The notes under the pieces were generated by a model. The model searched no databases. It was not told where the DNA came from and saw only the letters and a list, made by a program, of their open reading frames with translations. Source: Paramecium pentaurelia (Eukaryota; Ciliophora; Oligohymenophorea; Peniculida; Parameciidae). Taken from it: 64,000 nt of DNA. Position numbers and translations under genes: made by a program. The stretch lies in assembly GCA_905183005.1 (NCBI GenBank), contig CAJJDO010000026.1:423717-487716 (forward strand), given 5' to 3'. This document shows, piece after piece, positions 1 through 14,478 of this stretch (its first letter is position 1; each line of letters opens with the position of its first letter).

Positions 1-3000
1 GAATTTGAATCTATTTTGGATTATGATATTGAAAAGAGATTAAAGAAAGGATCTTTTGAAGAATATGCTAAGGAGTTAGAGAAATTAATTATGATTAGAG
101 AAGATATGTAAAAATATATGTTTAAAAAAAAATTGAAATTAGGATTTTATTATTTGAATGTAGAACAATATTAATAATTATGTGAGGATAGATTAAAGAA
201 AGCCTCTGATAGTTTGTATGAAAATTTAATTTAAAAGATTACTAAAGAAAATTTAAAGATTGAAGGTGAGATTAAATAAATGATATAAAAATTAACAGAG
301 GAGCCTAAAAATCTAGAAGAAATGGATGCTTTGAGAACATATGCTAAAGATTAATTGAAAGAGGAACTAATGATAATGAGTAAGAAAATAAATAAAGTAA
401 TGGAAAAGATGACTTTAATGGAGAAGATGAATTATAAGATAAGTTATTAGAATTTTGAAAAGACTTGGAATATTTATGGTATGCCATTAAAATTGATGAG
501 AAAACAAGAAAAATGTTTGAAAAGATTGTAAAACAATGAAAAGAAATTCTAAGAAGATTTGATGACATAATAGGGAGAGTTGATTGGGGAAATAAATTAT
601 ATTAGTAAAGAATTAAATGAATTGATTAATGAAGAAGATATTCATTAAATAAATTAAATAGCGAATAGGTTTGCAGATTTAGGGGAGAAGATGGAAAGAG
701 CAATAGAAGAGGCAGAGATAATTAATAGGAGAGAAGCTATATTGAAATGGAAATTGACTGATTATTAAGAAGTAGATAAAATTAAGAAACTATTCACTCC
801 ATATTATAAAGTATGGGCATTGGGTAGAGATTATTATTTTAAAATTCCACCAGCTTTGAGTGGACCATTAATAAATATAGACAGAGATTAATTAACTTAG
901 GATGTAACAGAGGCATGGACTGAGTTATTTAAATTAGAGAAAACTATATTTAAAATAATCCCTCATATGTATTAAGTTACTATGGCTATAAGAAAATTGT
1001 ATGAAGATTTCAAACCTTATTTACCATTAATTAATGATTTAAGAAATCCAGCTTTAAAGAAATAGCATTGGGCTAGTTTAACATCATTATTAAAATTAGA
1101 TGATGATCCTAATTTCTCATTAAATACTCTATTAGAAAAAGGAGTGATGGATTTGAAGGAGGAGATAAGAGAAATAAGTGAAACTGCATCTAAATAGAGT
1201 TCATTTGAAAGATCAATAAATAAGATGAAGAGTGAATGGAAGAATATTAAATTTGAATTAATTTTATTTAGAGATACTGAGACATACATATTAAAAAGTG
1301 TTGAGCCTATTTTAGATAAATTAGATGAAGATATAACTAAGATGATAAGTATAGCAAGTTCTCCATTTGTGGCATTTTTATTACAGGAAGTAAATTCTTG
1401 GAAAGCCTAATTATTTAGAGCATAAGAGATGATTGAATTATGGTGTAAAACACAAAAATCATGGTAGTACTTATAACCAATCTTTTATTCTGAAGATATT
1501 ATAAGAGAAATGCCTAAAGAAGGTAATAAATATTCAGTAGTTGATAAAATGTGGAGAGCATTAATGTTAGCTACATTCTAATAACCCTTAGTAATGGAAG
1601 CATGTTTCCAAAATAGAATGAAAGAGAACTTTGTATTTATGATTGAATAATTGGATTAAGTGATTAAAAGTTTAAATGATTTTTTAAATAAAAAGAGAAC
1701 TGCTTTTCCTAGATTCTTCTTTTTATCTAATGAGGAACTTCTATAGATATTAGCATAAGCAAGAGAACCTAGAGCTGTACAAAGACATTTATAGAAATGC
1801 TTTGAAGGGATAAATGAAATTACTTTTTAAGAAAATATGTTGATAACTCATATGATTAGTAGCTCATAAGAAATAATAAAGTTGATAACTGATGTTAATC
1901 CATTAAATTCAGAGCAAGCAGTAAGAGGAGTTGAAGATTGGTTATATGAAGTGTAATAGTCTATGAAATTAACAATTAAAACTTTGATTCCTTAAAGTGT
2001 TTAAATAGTTTCTACTAATACATTAGATAAATCTATAGTGTAGATTCCTGCTTAATTATGTGTTTTAGCTCATGAGATAATATTTACTAATATGGTTACT
2101 TAATTTATTACTGATTATGAAAAGGATGCAACTTCTATTGATAAATGCATTTAATAAGCTAATAAAGTATTGATGAGTACAGTTTAATTATTGCATCATG
2201 AAATATCAAATGAAAATCATTTATAAGCATTGGGTGTTTTAATAGTTTTATAAGTTAAATAAAAGGATATAACATAGGAATTAAAAAGTAAGAATGTAAG
2301 AAGAGTGGATGATTTTGAATGGATGTCATAATTAAGATATTATTTGGAAAAAGATGTAATTGTTAAAATGCTTCATACTTAAAGGATTTATGGTTATGAA
2401 TATTTGGGTAATTAATCAAGATTGGTTATTACACCATTGACTGATAGATGTTATAGGACATTGATGGCAGCATTACATATGAATTTAGGTGGTGCTCCTG
2501 AAGGTCCAGCAGGTACAGGAAAGACTGAAACAACAAAAGATTTAGCTAAAGCAATGGCCAAACATTGTGTTGTGTTTAATTGTTCAGATTCATTAGATTA
2601 TTTAGCAATGGGAAAGTTCTTTAAAGGATTAGTGAGTTGTGGTTCATGGGCATGTTTTGATGAGTTCAATAGAATTGAATTAGAAGTTCTTTCAGTTATA
2701 GCATAATAGATCTTAGTAATATAAACAGCTATAGTAAGAGACAATTCATAGAAAGTTCCTTCTAGAGTGTTTTAATTTGAAGGACAATAATTAACATTGG
2801 ATTCAACTTGTGCAATATTTATAACAATGAATCCTGGATATTAAGGAAGAAGTGAATTACCAGATAATTTAAAGGCTTTATTTAGAAGTGTTGCTATGAT
2901 GATTCCAAATTATGCTATGATTACAGAAATATCTTTGTATTCTTATGGATTCACAGAAGCTAGAGAATTAAGTATTAAAATAACAACATCTTTGAAATTG

Positions 3001-6000
3001 GCATCTGAATAATTATCTACTTAATCTCATTATGATTTTGGAATGAGAGCAGTAAAATCAATTATTTTAGCTGCAGGTAAATTAAAAAGAGAAACAAATA
3101 CAAGTGATGAAATCATAGTATTAAGAGCTATTGAAGATTGCAATTTGCCAAAATTTACATAAAAAGATGTACCATTATTCAAAGCAATAATTTCGGATTT
3201 ATTCCCAGATATTTAACCAGAAGAGAGACAATATGGTGAATTGGGTAAATTGATAATGTAATAAATTGAATCTATGAGTCTTACTTATAATGATAGATTT
3301 TATACAAAGATTATTTAATTATATGAAACAGTGAATGTAAGACATGGTTTAATGGTTGTAGGTGGTACAATATCTGGAAAAACAACAATAATTAATATTT
3401 TATCAAAAAGTTTACAAACTCATATTTATGGATTGAATCCAAAATCAATAACATCAAAACTATTATATGGAGATGTTGATATGGCAACAAATGAATGGTA
3501 AGATGGAATTACTGCTGTGATTTTTAGAGAATGTATTGAGAAAGAAGGTAAGAACTGGGTATTGTTTGATGGTCCTGTTGATGCATTATGGATTGAAAAT
3601 ATGAATACTGTTTTAGATGATAATAAGAAGTTATGTTTGACAAATGGTGAAACTATAAAATTAACAGAGTAGATGAGAATTATTTTTGAAGTAGAGGATT
3701 TAGCTGAAGCATCTCCTGCCACAGTTAGTCGTTGTGGTATGGTTTATTTAGAACCTTAAGAGATTGGATGGTAATCATTAATATAAGTATGGAAAAGTCA
3801 TTTGACTCCTAATTTTTAGGAACCATAATATGTAGAATTATTTCATTAATTATATTAATAATTAGAAGATGTCTTTGAAGAGATTAAATATAAATAATTA
3901 ATTTATACAGCATCATAAGAATTATTAGCCTCTAGTTGTTTAAAATTATTTTTTGCTTTTCTTTTAAAGAATAAAACTAAAGATTAATTGCTATCTGATA
4001 TTGAAATGGAAAATCTTAAGGAATAGTCAAGATTAAGAGCTTTGTAAATGGAAGGTAAAGAAATTAATAATGTAAAGAAGATTAAGTAATTAAATGATAA
4101 AGAGAAATTTGAAGTCATAAGTTTCTTTTTTATTTCAGTTGTATGGTCTATTGGAACTATGTTGGATGTAAATTATAGAAAATAATTCAATCAATTGATT
4201 CGATAAAAATTAGAATCTAATTTGGAGGCAAATTAATAACCACCAAAAGAATTATCTGTTTATGAAATATATTTTGATGTAGATAAAAAAAATTGGTTGA
4301 TGTGGAATCAAAAATTAGATTTCCATATTCCAAAAGGAACAGCTTTTCATGAAATCTATGTACCAACTGCAGAATCTGCAAGTGTTTAAGGTTTATTAAG
4401 AGTATTTTTAAATAAATAGTTACCTGTTTTATTATATGGAAGAACAGGAACTGGGAAAACAATGTTAATAAAGAAAGTATTATTAGATGAATTAGATTAA
4501 AGTAAATTCATTCCAACAATAACAGCATTTTCTGCTACTACTAATAGTGGATAAGTGTAAGATATTTTAGAATCAAAATTGGAAAAATAGAAAAGAAGAA
4601 AAGGTATTTATGGACCTGAGATTGGTAAATGTAATATAATTTATATTGATGATTTGAATATGCCATAAAAAGAATAATTTGGAGCATAACCACCACTTGA
4701 ATTAATTAGATAATGGTTTATTTAATAAGGATGGTATGATAAAAAGTCATTAGAATTTAAGACTATTATGGATATTTAGTTTTGTGCAGCTATGGGATTT
4801 GGAAGACCTAATATACCTTAAAGATTGGTTAGACATTTTAATATGATTTATGTATTATCTTCATCAGATGATGCAATGAAATATATTTTATCTAAATTTT
4901 TTGAATATGGATTTGATGAATATGTTGATAAAGTGAAATTTGTATCAAAATAATTACCAAGTTTATGTTTGAAAGTATATAAAGAAGTTAGTTAAAGATT
5001 TTTACCATTGCCATCAAGATCACATTATTTATTTAATTTAAGAGATTTAATTAAAGTAGTTAGAGGATTATTGATGGTACCTAGTAGTAAATATGATGCA
5101 ACTGGAGATGCCAAATAAAAATTATTAAAATTATGGGCTCATGAAAATAAAAGAGTATTCTCAGATAGATTAGTAGATGAAAAAGATCATAAAGAATTTG
5201 AATAGATTTTAATAGAGATCTTAGATGAAGATTGTGCTCTTAAATACTCTGATATTATAGGATCATCATGTAGATATGGTAATTGGTTAGAACCTCATAC
5301 TCTTTATAAAACATATGTTGAATTAGATGATAATAATAAAGTTATGGAAGTTTTAAATGAATACATTAGTGAATTCAATGATTTTTATCCTAAATTAAAA
5401 TTAAATATTGTTTTATTTGAAGATGCTATAGAATTTATATGTAAAATTAATCGAATTATCAGTTAACCTTTTGGAAATGCATTGTTAATAGGTTTAGGAG
5501 GAACTGGATGTAGAACTTTATCAAGATTGAGTGCTTTTATGTAAGATTTCAAAATAGGAGAATTAGATTTTGATAAAGATTTATTGGAATGGTATGAATT
5601 TTGGAGAGAAATGTTCAAAAATTTATCAATTAAAAATGATAAAAGTATTTTCTTATTATCAGATCAATAAATAATTACTGAAGTAGTATTAGAAGATATC
5701 AACAACATTTTGAATATTGGAGAAATCATTAATCTTTATAATTATGATGATAAAGAGAATCTATTAAGTGATTTCAAAGAGAATTTATAAAAGGATAGAG
5801 AAACAAGAATTTAAGGAAATATTAGTATGTTATAATTATGGGAATTATTTGTAAAATAATGTAAAGCTAATTTACATTTAATTATTTACTTAAGTCCAGT
5901 TGGTGATAAATTAAAAACTAGACTTAGAAATTTCCCATCTCTTGTTTCTTGTACATCTATATTATGGATGGAAAGTTGGTCATAATAAGCATTGTAATAA

Positions 6001-9000
6001 GTTGCAGAACATTTATTACCTGAATCTAGTATTGCTTAAGCTTGTGTTGGAATACATCATGCTGTTGAATCCATTACTGAAGTATATTTATAAAGAACTG
6101 GATATCATTATTATGTAACACCATTATCTTATATATAATTATTGAATAGTTTCTAATCTATGTATAATTAATATTCAAACTCTATTCAATAAAAAAGAGA
6201 TACTTATATTAATGGTGTGAAGATGTTAGATGAATGTGGTTTGGTTGTGGATAAAATGAAAGAAGAACTTGAAGCCTTATAACCTATTTTGGTTTAGAAA
6301 ACTCATGAAACAGATTAAATAATGAAAAAAGTTGAATAAGAAACTGCTATTGCAGAAGATTAAAGAATGAAGGTCAAAGAAGATGAAATTGAAACAGCTA
6401 AAAAGGCAGAAATAGCATAAAATATATCTAATTAGTGTTAAGAGAGGTTGAGTGAAGCAGAACCACAATTAGAGGCTGCAATCAAAGCTCTTAAGACACT
6501 TAAAATATCAGATTTTGTTGAAATGAAAGCATTGAAAAATCCTCCTAAACCTATTAGATTAACTATGGATTCTGTTTGTATTATGTTAGAGAGGAAACCA
6601 AAAAAAGCACCTGATGGAGGTGAAGACTATTGGGAAGAGGCTGGTAAAGTATTAAGTGATCCTGGTAAATTTATTAAAATGCTTGAAAAATACAATAGAA
6701 ATAATATTCCTGAAAAAGTTATTACCAAAATGACTTAATTTTTAGATAAAAATAAGTAATTCTAACCTGCTCTTATCTCTAAGGCAAGTTAAGCTGCTGA
6801 AGGATTATGTCTATGGGTTTTGGCTATTTATAAATTCCATTTTGTTTATAAAGAAATTACACCTTTGAGAGAAGAATTTGAAAAAGCTTAGTAATCTTTA
6901 AAAATTGCTTAAAATGAACTTGCTGCTAAATAATAATTATTATAAGAAGTTGAAGAAAAATGTTAAGAATTAAGAGAAACTTTTGAAAATGAAAATTTCT
7001 AAAAACAAAAACTTAAGGCATAAATTTAAGATTGTGAAATCAAATTAAAAAGAGCTTTAGAATTAACTAGCGGTTTGGCTGGAGAAAAAAATAGATGGAA
7101 AGAAGAATCAATTAAGTTATCAAATAATATCAAATCACTTTTAGGTGATATGTTATTATCTGTTGGATATTTATCATACATGGGAGCATTTACTATATCA
7201 TTTAGAAAAACAATCTTAAATAAATGGTAACAAATTATCAAAGAGTAAAATGTACCCATTTCAGAATCATATTCTTTACTTGATTGTCTAAGTACACAAT
7301 TTGAATTGCAAGAATGGATACTGTGTGGCTTACCTTTAGATGATTTCAGTAAAGAAAATGCTATCATAATGTAAAAGGCAGATAGTTACCCTTTAATCAT
7401 AGATCCTCAAGGTTAAGCAAATAAATTCATACAAAGAAAAGAGAAAAAAATAAATGAATCTAACTTTAAAGTTGCAAAATAAGATAGATATTTAGGAAAT
7501 ATATTGGAAACAGCAGTTAGGGATGGCTAAATTTTACTTATCTAAGGTATTGAATAATAATTAGATCAAATATTGGATCCAGTTTTAAGTAAATAATATT
7601 AAATTGCAAATGGGAAACCTATGTTAAGTATAGGTGGTAATCAAGTTTATGTTCATCCTGGATTTAGATTATATTTAGTTACTTCATTATCTAATCCACA
7701 TTATACTCCATCTATTTTGACTAAAGTGACTTTAATTAACTTTACTATTACTTAGGAAGCCTTAAAAGATTAAATGACATCAATATTAGTAAGAGAAGAA
7801 GATGCTTAATTGGAAGATGAAAAAATTAGAATAATGAATGATAACAATTATTACAAATAAAAAATGAAATAGATAGAATCTCAAATTCTAGAAATGTTAT
7901 CTAAAACTGAAGGTTCATAAATGCTAGAAGATGAAGCATTAATATTATAATTACAATAATCAAAGATTTTATCAGAAGAAATCACATTAAGATTAAAAGA
8001 AGCAAAATAAACAGAAGATCGTATTAATCAAAATAGATTACATTATGATCTTTTATCTACATTTGCATCTCATTCATATTTCTCTATTTTGAAACTTAAT
8101 TATTTAGATCCTATGTATGTATTCTCATTAGAATTCTATTAAAGAATATTTAAAAAGGCAATAAGAATTGCAGAAAAACCACACTAAAAAAATATTAAAT
8201 AAAGAATTGTATTTATTACTGAATCATTAAAAAGAGTTGTATTTTAAGAGATTAGCAGATCTATATTTGTGAAACACAAGAATTTGTTTTCATTTATGTT
8301 ATTGATAACTTGGTATAATAGTAATAATCTCATTAATAATAATGAATTATAATTTCTATTGACAGGATCTGTTTTGAATGGAGAAGAATTTAATATAGAA
8401 AATCCAGATCCAACAATTTTCACTTAGAATTAATGGGAAATGTTAAAGAATTTACATTCTATCATTCCTGGATTATAAATAACAAATAGCCAATCAATGA
8501 TTTCATATTTAGATGATCCATAAAAAAATCCAATTCCTGAATAAATCAAACATTTATCAACCTTTTAAAGATTATTACTAATAAGAGCAGCTAGACCATA
8601 ATTATTTGGTTATTATATGAGAGAATTAATAGCTGAAGATTTAGGGTAGTATTTCACTTAAAATCTACTATTTGGATTATAAGATAGTTTCGAAGATAGT
8701 GGAACAACTATTCCATTGATATTTGTATTGTAACCTGGAGATGATCCTTAAGAAGAAGTTAAGAAGTTTAGTTTTGAAAGAGGAAAAGTATTGACTTTTG
8801 TATCTTTGGGTAAAGGACAAGGTGAAAATGCAACTAATTTAATTATGGAATCTTTGGCTTTGGGTTAATGGGTCATATTATAAAATTGTCATTTAGCAAT
8901 TAGTTGGTTACCATAATTAGATAATTTATTATAAAATATAAATAGTGAATTACATAAAAAAGAGAAAGATAAATTGATGAAAATCAATACAGAATTTCGA

Positions 9001-10571
9001 TTATGGATGACTACAATGAGTACTCCTTCATTTCCATAACAATTATTGATGGATGCTGTAAAAATGACAAAGGATCCACCTAAAGGAGTCAAGGATAATA
9101 TTTAATAAATTTATATGAATTAGAATAGTTCAAAGAATGAAAAGAAATTCTATGAAAGTTGTGGTGAGAAAACATAAGAATTTAAGTAATTTTATCTAGC
9201 ATTATGTTATTTCCATGCAATTGTTAGAGAAAGAAGAAGATATGGACCTGTTGGATGGAATATTACTTATGATTTTAATGATTCTGATTTTAGAATATCT
9301 ATTCGTCAATTGAAATAAATGCTTATGGATTATTAAGAAATTCCATTTACAGCATTAATTTATTTAACTGGTGAATGTTATTATGGTGGTAAAGTCACTG
9401 ATGATTGGGATAGAAGATGTTTAAGAGTTCTATTAACAACATTCTATAGAATGGATATCTTTTATGAAAATTATAAATTCAGCCCTATCCAAGAATATTG
9501 TATACCAGAAGCTTAGCAATTAAATACCTTAGAATAAGCTATTGAATTTATTAATCAATTACCTGAGACCTCATCCCCAGAATTATTTGGGTTACATTCC
9601 AATGCATCTATAACTCAAGCTTAATTGGAAACTAAACATATTTTAAATTGTCTTTTAGATGTTGGTTTGGTAGAATAAGGAGCTGAAGAGAATATAGATA
9701 AAAATAAATTATTATTAGAGAAGGCTCAAAGTCTACTAATTCTTATTCCTAAACAATTTGACATTAATGTAGTTTAAGAGAAATTCAAAATTGAATATTA
9801 TGAAAGCATGAATACTGTCTTATTGTAAGAAATATTGAGATACAATAATTTATTAAATATATTATAGAAATCATTGCAGGATTTGATTAAAGCTGCATAA
9901 GGTTTGATTGTCATGAGTCAATAATTAGAAAAAATGGGAGAATGCTTGCTTAATAATATTCTACCAGAATTATGGAAATAGAAATCATATCCATCATTAA
10001 AGAGTTTAAACAATTATCTTTAAGATTTATAATTACGTGTAGATATGTTCAATAAATGGATATAATAGGGAACTCCAACTATCTTTTGGTTACCTGGATT
10101 TTATTTCACTTAATCATTTTTTACAGGAGTATTGTAAAATCATGCTAGAAAACATAGAATACCTATAGATTAATTGAAATTTGATTTTAAGATTGATATT
10201 AAAGAAGAAGAAGGAATAATAATAGATGGATTATATTTAGAAAGTGGTAAATGGAATCAAGAAGAATAAGTGATAGATGAACCTGTTAATGGAGTCATTT
10301 ATTAAAATTTCCCAAAGGTATTATTTTACAATATAATTTTAGATTTAATTATTACCAAAATAGAACTTCATTGAAAATCAAGAAGATTACATTTGTCCTG
10401 TTTATAAGACTCTTGATAGAAGAGGTACCTTATCAACAACAGGACATTCTACTAATTTCGTATTTTTTTTATTTATTATTTAAGATTATTTCCATTCCTA
10501 TAAAAACTTAATTAAGTGTTAGCCATTGGGTTAAGAGAGGAACTGCTTTAGTAACATAATTAAATGAATGA
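1..10571 (+). CDS. Axonemal dynein heavy chain, 5'-truncated by window edge
   Basis: ATP-driven motor subunit of ciliary dynein. The reading frame is open from base 1 to 10317, then two 25-nt introns (10318-10342, 10460-10484) lead to TGA at 10569; about 3,506 residues are present, so the start and part of the tail are missing. In order: linker region, AAA1 with GPAGTGKT (2503-2526) and Walker B CFDEFNRI, AAA2 with a GGTISGKTT loop (3361), AAA3 with GRTGTGKT (4438), AAA4 with GLGGTGCRT (5491), coiled-coil stalk and microtubule-binding region (about 6240-7080), AAA5/AAA6, and a C-terminal domain ending PVYKTLDRRGTLSTTGHSTNF...HWVKRGTALVTQL, typical of axonemal chains. Probably a single-headed inner-arm type, but the isoform cannot be fixed from the sequence alone. 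The stop lies 21 bp before the next ATG. Confidence 0.97.
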
Positions 10572-10592
10572 ATATTATTATAATATTTTTAA

Positions 10593-11389
10593 ATGAATAA
10601 ATTCTTAAAATTAATTGGAAAAGACACAGAAAAATACAAAAAGGTTTCTTACTTTTTTTTATAAGGTTAAATAACAAGTTCAATGTAAGATTTAAAGAAG
10701 ATTGTTTAGGACTTATAAAGTTTATAAAGCATTGAAAAAATTTAAGCCAGAAAATTCAAAGGCAATGGCTTTGATTATCAATTCAACAGGAGGAAGTCTT
10801 GCTCATGCACATATAATATAAAGGAAATTTGATTTAGTAAGAAAAAGATACAATATTCCATTGTATACATTTGCAGAAGACTACGCTTTGTCTGGAGCAT
10901 TTTATTTGTTGTGTATGGGAGATAAAATATTTTGTAATAAAACTTCAATAGTTGGAGCAGTGGGAATATAAATTTAAACCTTAAATATCCTTAAATTATT
11001 AGAGTATTACAAATTGGAAGTCCGTACTTATAATTCTGGTGTTAATGAGACATTTTTATAGTAAATAGATCCTTTAAATGAGAATACTTCAACACATATA
11101 TTAGAAAATGTTAGTGCTTAATAAAATTAATAATTACAATTATAGATAAGATAAATGATTGGAAATAGAGAAAATAAAGAAATAATATTAAATGGGTCTA
11201 TATATAATGGATAATAATTATTTGAAGATTTAAAGTATTGATTAATATAAAATTAATAGATTTAGTAATGGTATAGGGTAATATTTAAATATATTAGCCA
11301 AAGAATATCCATAAAATAAATTAGAAAATGCTACTTAAAAAACTTAGAGAGAAAAAATTATAGAGTTCTTTTAAAGTAAGTTAAATTGA
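10593..11389 (+). CDS. S49 family (SppA-like) peptidase, small single-domain form
   Basis: Model of 249 residues with introns 10644-10665 (22 nt) and 11235-11259 (25 nt); the exon sum is divisible by three. The ClpP/crotonase-like fold is recognised from MALIINSTGGSLAHAH and, after a short linker, YALSGAFYLLCMGDKIF, which carries the Ser nucleophile (SG[GA]-type motif), followed by SIVGAVGI. Family members cleave signal peptides or other membrane-associated peptides. No N-terminal signal or transmembrane segment is obvious. The place where bacterial SppA has its general-base Lys (the SGxYKD-type loop) reads YNSGVNETFLQQIDPL, so the Lys appears absent. Function is therefore uncertain although the family call is firm. 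Confidence 0.82.
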
Positions 11390-11453
11390 GTGATATTATA
11401 TATAAGTGTAATTATGATTCTATTATTATAATAAAGTTAGTAATTATTATATT

Positions 11454-12418
11454 ATGAAATATCAAATTCCTATGGAATTAGCTGTTAACAAAGATTGTAG
11501 AAAAACATAAAGTGCCAATAAATGTAGAGGTGCAGAATCACCAAATAAATTGTACTAAAACTTTACTCATAAAAATTCAAGTTAACCAAAAGTTGTGAAT
11601 CTCTTTCGAAGTTTTATTTTTGACAATTATATTTTATAGATCATCCTAATAGATATAACCAATATCTACAAACTTCAATAGATGTTCATGAAATAAACAA
11701 ATCTAAAAAATCTGTAAGTTCTCATTAAAGAGTCAAGACTGAAATTGATAAACCAAATGACTTTAATAAAAGATTTTATCCAAATGAGATCTAAATGTTT
11801 TTAAGTATTAATTGAAATTCATAGGATAGATAAGGTTGAGATACAAAAGAACAAGTTGAATGTTTTAAATAAGACTATCACAAATAAAGGTAATCGATTA
11901 TAGGCAGTTAAAGTTAATTAAGGAAGGTTTCTTTTCTATATTATATATAGTTTATAGAGAAATTTATGATTGCAATAATTCCAAGTAATCTAGTTAACCA
12001 GATCTTTAAGATTAAATACTTAGAAAGACCAATAATTATTTAAGTAAAAATTATCTCAAATATAAGGAAATAATCGTAATGGATAATCAACTCCAAATAA
12101 TATTGATGAAAATCCTTAATTTAATTACTTTTAACATAAAATAGAGTATAGAAATAGAAGAAGTAATTATACACGATCAGATGATGTAACTCCATTAAGA
12201 AGATCTGTATTTTAATAGATTCAAGATTATAGTGATACAAAATTAGAGTATACAAACCATTATTAAATTATAGTTAAATAAATGTAACTAAGGAAGAGGA
12301 TATAATGCAATTTTCATTTGGTTTATAATATAATAAATTGAGAGCTTTAAAAAGGTTTCCAAAAGATATATTTTATGGAGATGTTCGAAAAGCTAAGAAA
12401 AATTTACAAATGTAATGA
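11454..12418 (+). CDS. Hypothetical low-complexity protein
   Basis: Five introns (11611-11639, 11805-11829, 11927-11957, 12044-12066, 12248-12273; 23-31 nt) give a 276-residue protein with an exact reading frame from ATG 11454 to TGA 12416. It is rich in Asn, Gln, Lys and Arg with no membrane segment and no domain I recognise; the C-terminus (GLQYNKLRALKRFPKDIF) looks more ordered. Probably a disordered cytosolic or cytoskeletal protein. Intron 3 could also end at 11950, but only the 31-nt version keeps the frame. Confidence 0.7.
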
Positions 12419-12505
12419 TAATTTATCCATATCTTTATATATGATTAGAATTATTAAATAAAACTTAGGTGAATATTTTTATAGTTAAAATTTTCCTTGA
12501 TTTTA

Positions 12506-14364
12506 ATGCAATAACCATAAATAGAACTGATTAATCTAGATAAACCAAAAATGTCAATAGCATCAGCACTCCTGTCAAAGAAGTCTGAGAAGAAGAATCA
12601 AAGAAAATCAAGATTTTCCAGATTCTCTAGAATTAGTAAATTATCAGTCCATGACTTGAAAACTGGTTTATTTTATATTCGAGAGAGTTGGAGAAGTGGA
12701 ATGGCAACAACGTTTTTAATTATGCCATTTGCATTGAATGCAGGAAATAATTCAGGATTAAATGCGAGTATTGGTTTAACATCTGCATTTATTGGAAGTT
12801 TTGTAAATGGATTGTTTAGTGGAAGTAATCATTCAATTTATGTTCCAAATTAAATGGCAGCTCTATTCAATTACAACATAATCGAATAATATGGAGTTGA
12901 AGCTGTACCTTGGGTTACTTTAATGATTGGGATAATAATATATATTTGTGGTTTATTTAAATGGCATCATTTAATAGAATTCATGCCAAGTTATGTTATA
13001 GAAGGATATTTTTGGGGTTTAGGATTCTTAATCATTAATAATTATATAGATTATGGGTTTGGTCTTAGTGATTTATAATCAAATAGAGGTGTTTAAGTAT
13101 ATGAAGATCGTTTTGAAATGTATAAGAGTTATTTCTAAAGGGGAAATTTGTAACATTTATGTGCAACAATTGGAGTTTTTCTATTTTTATATATTGGTAA
13201 TAAGGTTCATAAACCATTTCCTTGGGTAATAGTGAGTACTTTTATTGGTATATTTATTGGGTAATTTTATCCAAATGAAAGATGTTTGAGAAGTGTTTAT
13301 GGAGATGTAACTTTGACTTTTAATTGGATTGAGACATATGGTGAAATATTTTAGATTGATTTCAAAATTTTGTATAAATTATTTTAAGAAGCTATACCAA
13401 TGGCATTATATATAATGACATAGAATTTAATTTGTGCAAAGGGAGCTGAGATATTGATAAATGTAAAATGTGATTATGATTAAGAAATTGAATGTGTTTC
13501 AGTGTGTAATATTTTATCAGGATTACTTGGAGGAATTCCATGTAATGCATAATAAAGATTATATGTATTAAATATAAAAGTTAAAGAAGTAAATAGATGG
13601 TCATCAATTTTAAATTCATTTTCTATTTTAATTTTTTATGGATTATTAGGTAAATACTTTATGGAAATACCATTATTTATAATTGGTGGATAAGTATTAT
13701 ATTCAGGTTATTAATGTCCAACATGGAGTTTTTATGATAGAGTTCTAGCAACAAGAAGGTATAGAACAATTTTAAAGGTTGTTGCTCTTGCCACATTATC
13801 TGTTTATTATGGTCCTATTCCTGCTTCATTGATTGGAAGTCTTTATGCATTATTAAAATTTGCAGAAACTATGAGTGCAGCTGCTAGTGAAATAGTTCTT
13901 AAATAAGGAGTTCAAAGTGTTAAATTAAGACATTCAATGACTCGATAATAAGATGGAGAAGATGAATAAAGAGTTTAAGTAGATGTTGAAAATGATCTGT
14001 TGGATGATATTAATACTGAATATATTATATATAGATTTAATGGATCATTAAATTATATTAATGCAAAAGTATAATGATTTTAATATAGGAAGAATCATGT
14101 TGAATAGATTAAAAGATTACCTGAAATTGATACAATTGTGTTTAGTTTTAGATATGTTAGTGTTTTAGATGAATAAGCTTTGGATCGTTTAAGTGTCATT
14201 ATGGATAATTTATTAAGTAATTGCTTGTGTTGATTTTAGAGAGTGGAAGAGAACTATATTTCACTGGTTTACATGAATAGATGATAGAGCAAATGAAATT
14301 TAATTAATTTTTTAAAGACTTTATTGAAATTAAGTCTCAAAATCTGAAATTCTTAGGAAAATGA
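12506..14364 (+). CDS. SulP/SLC26-type anion transporter with STAS domain
   Basis: 603-residue membrane transporter. I chose ATG 12506 over the internal ATG 12551 because the frame is open back to it and a TGA lies just upstream (12470). After a basic N-terminal tail come the SulP membrane segments starting at SGMATTFLIMPFALNAG, with ASIGLTSAFIGSFVNGLFSG and the later GLLGGIPCN region, then a C-terminal STAS domain (EYIIYRFNGSLNYINAK...IDTIVFSFRYVSVLDEQALD). Introns are 14069-14092 (24 nt) and 14217-14239 (23 nt), both inside the STAS domain. Family members exchange sulfate, bicarbonate, chloride or related anions; the substrate cannot be told from sequence. Confidence 0.88.
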
Positions 14365-14478
14365 TGTATTTTTTTAATAAATTATCATATTATGTAATGT
14401 AGATTTATAATATGCAATATAATATATATAAATATGGCAGATGAATTATTACTAAAGTGACATCATTAATTTTAATAC

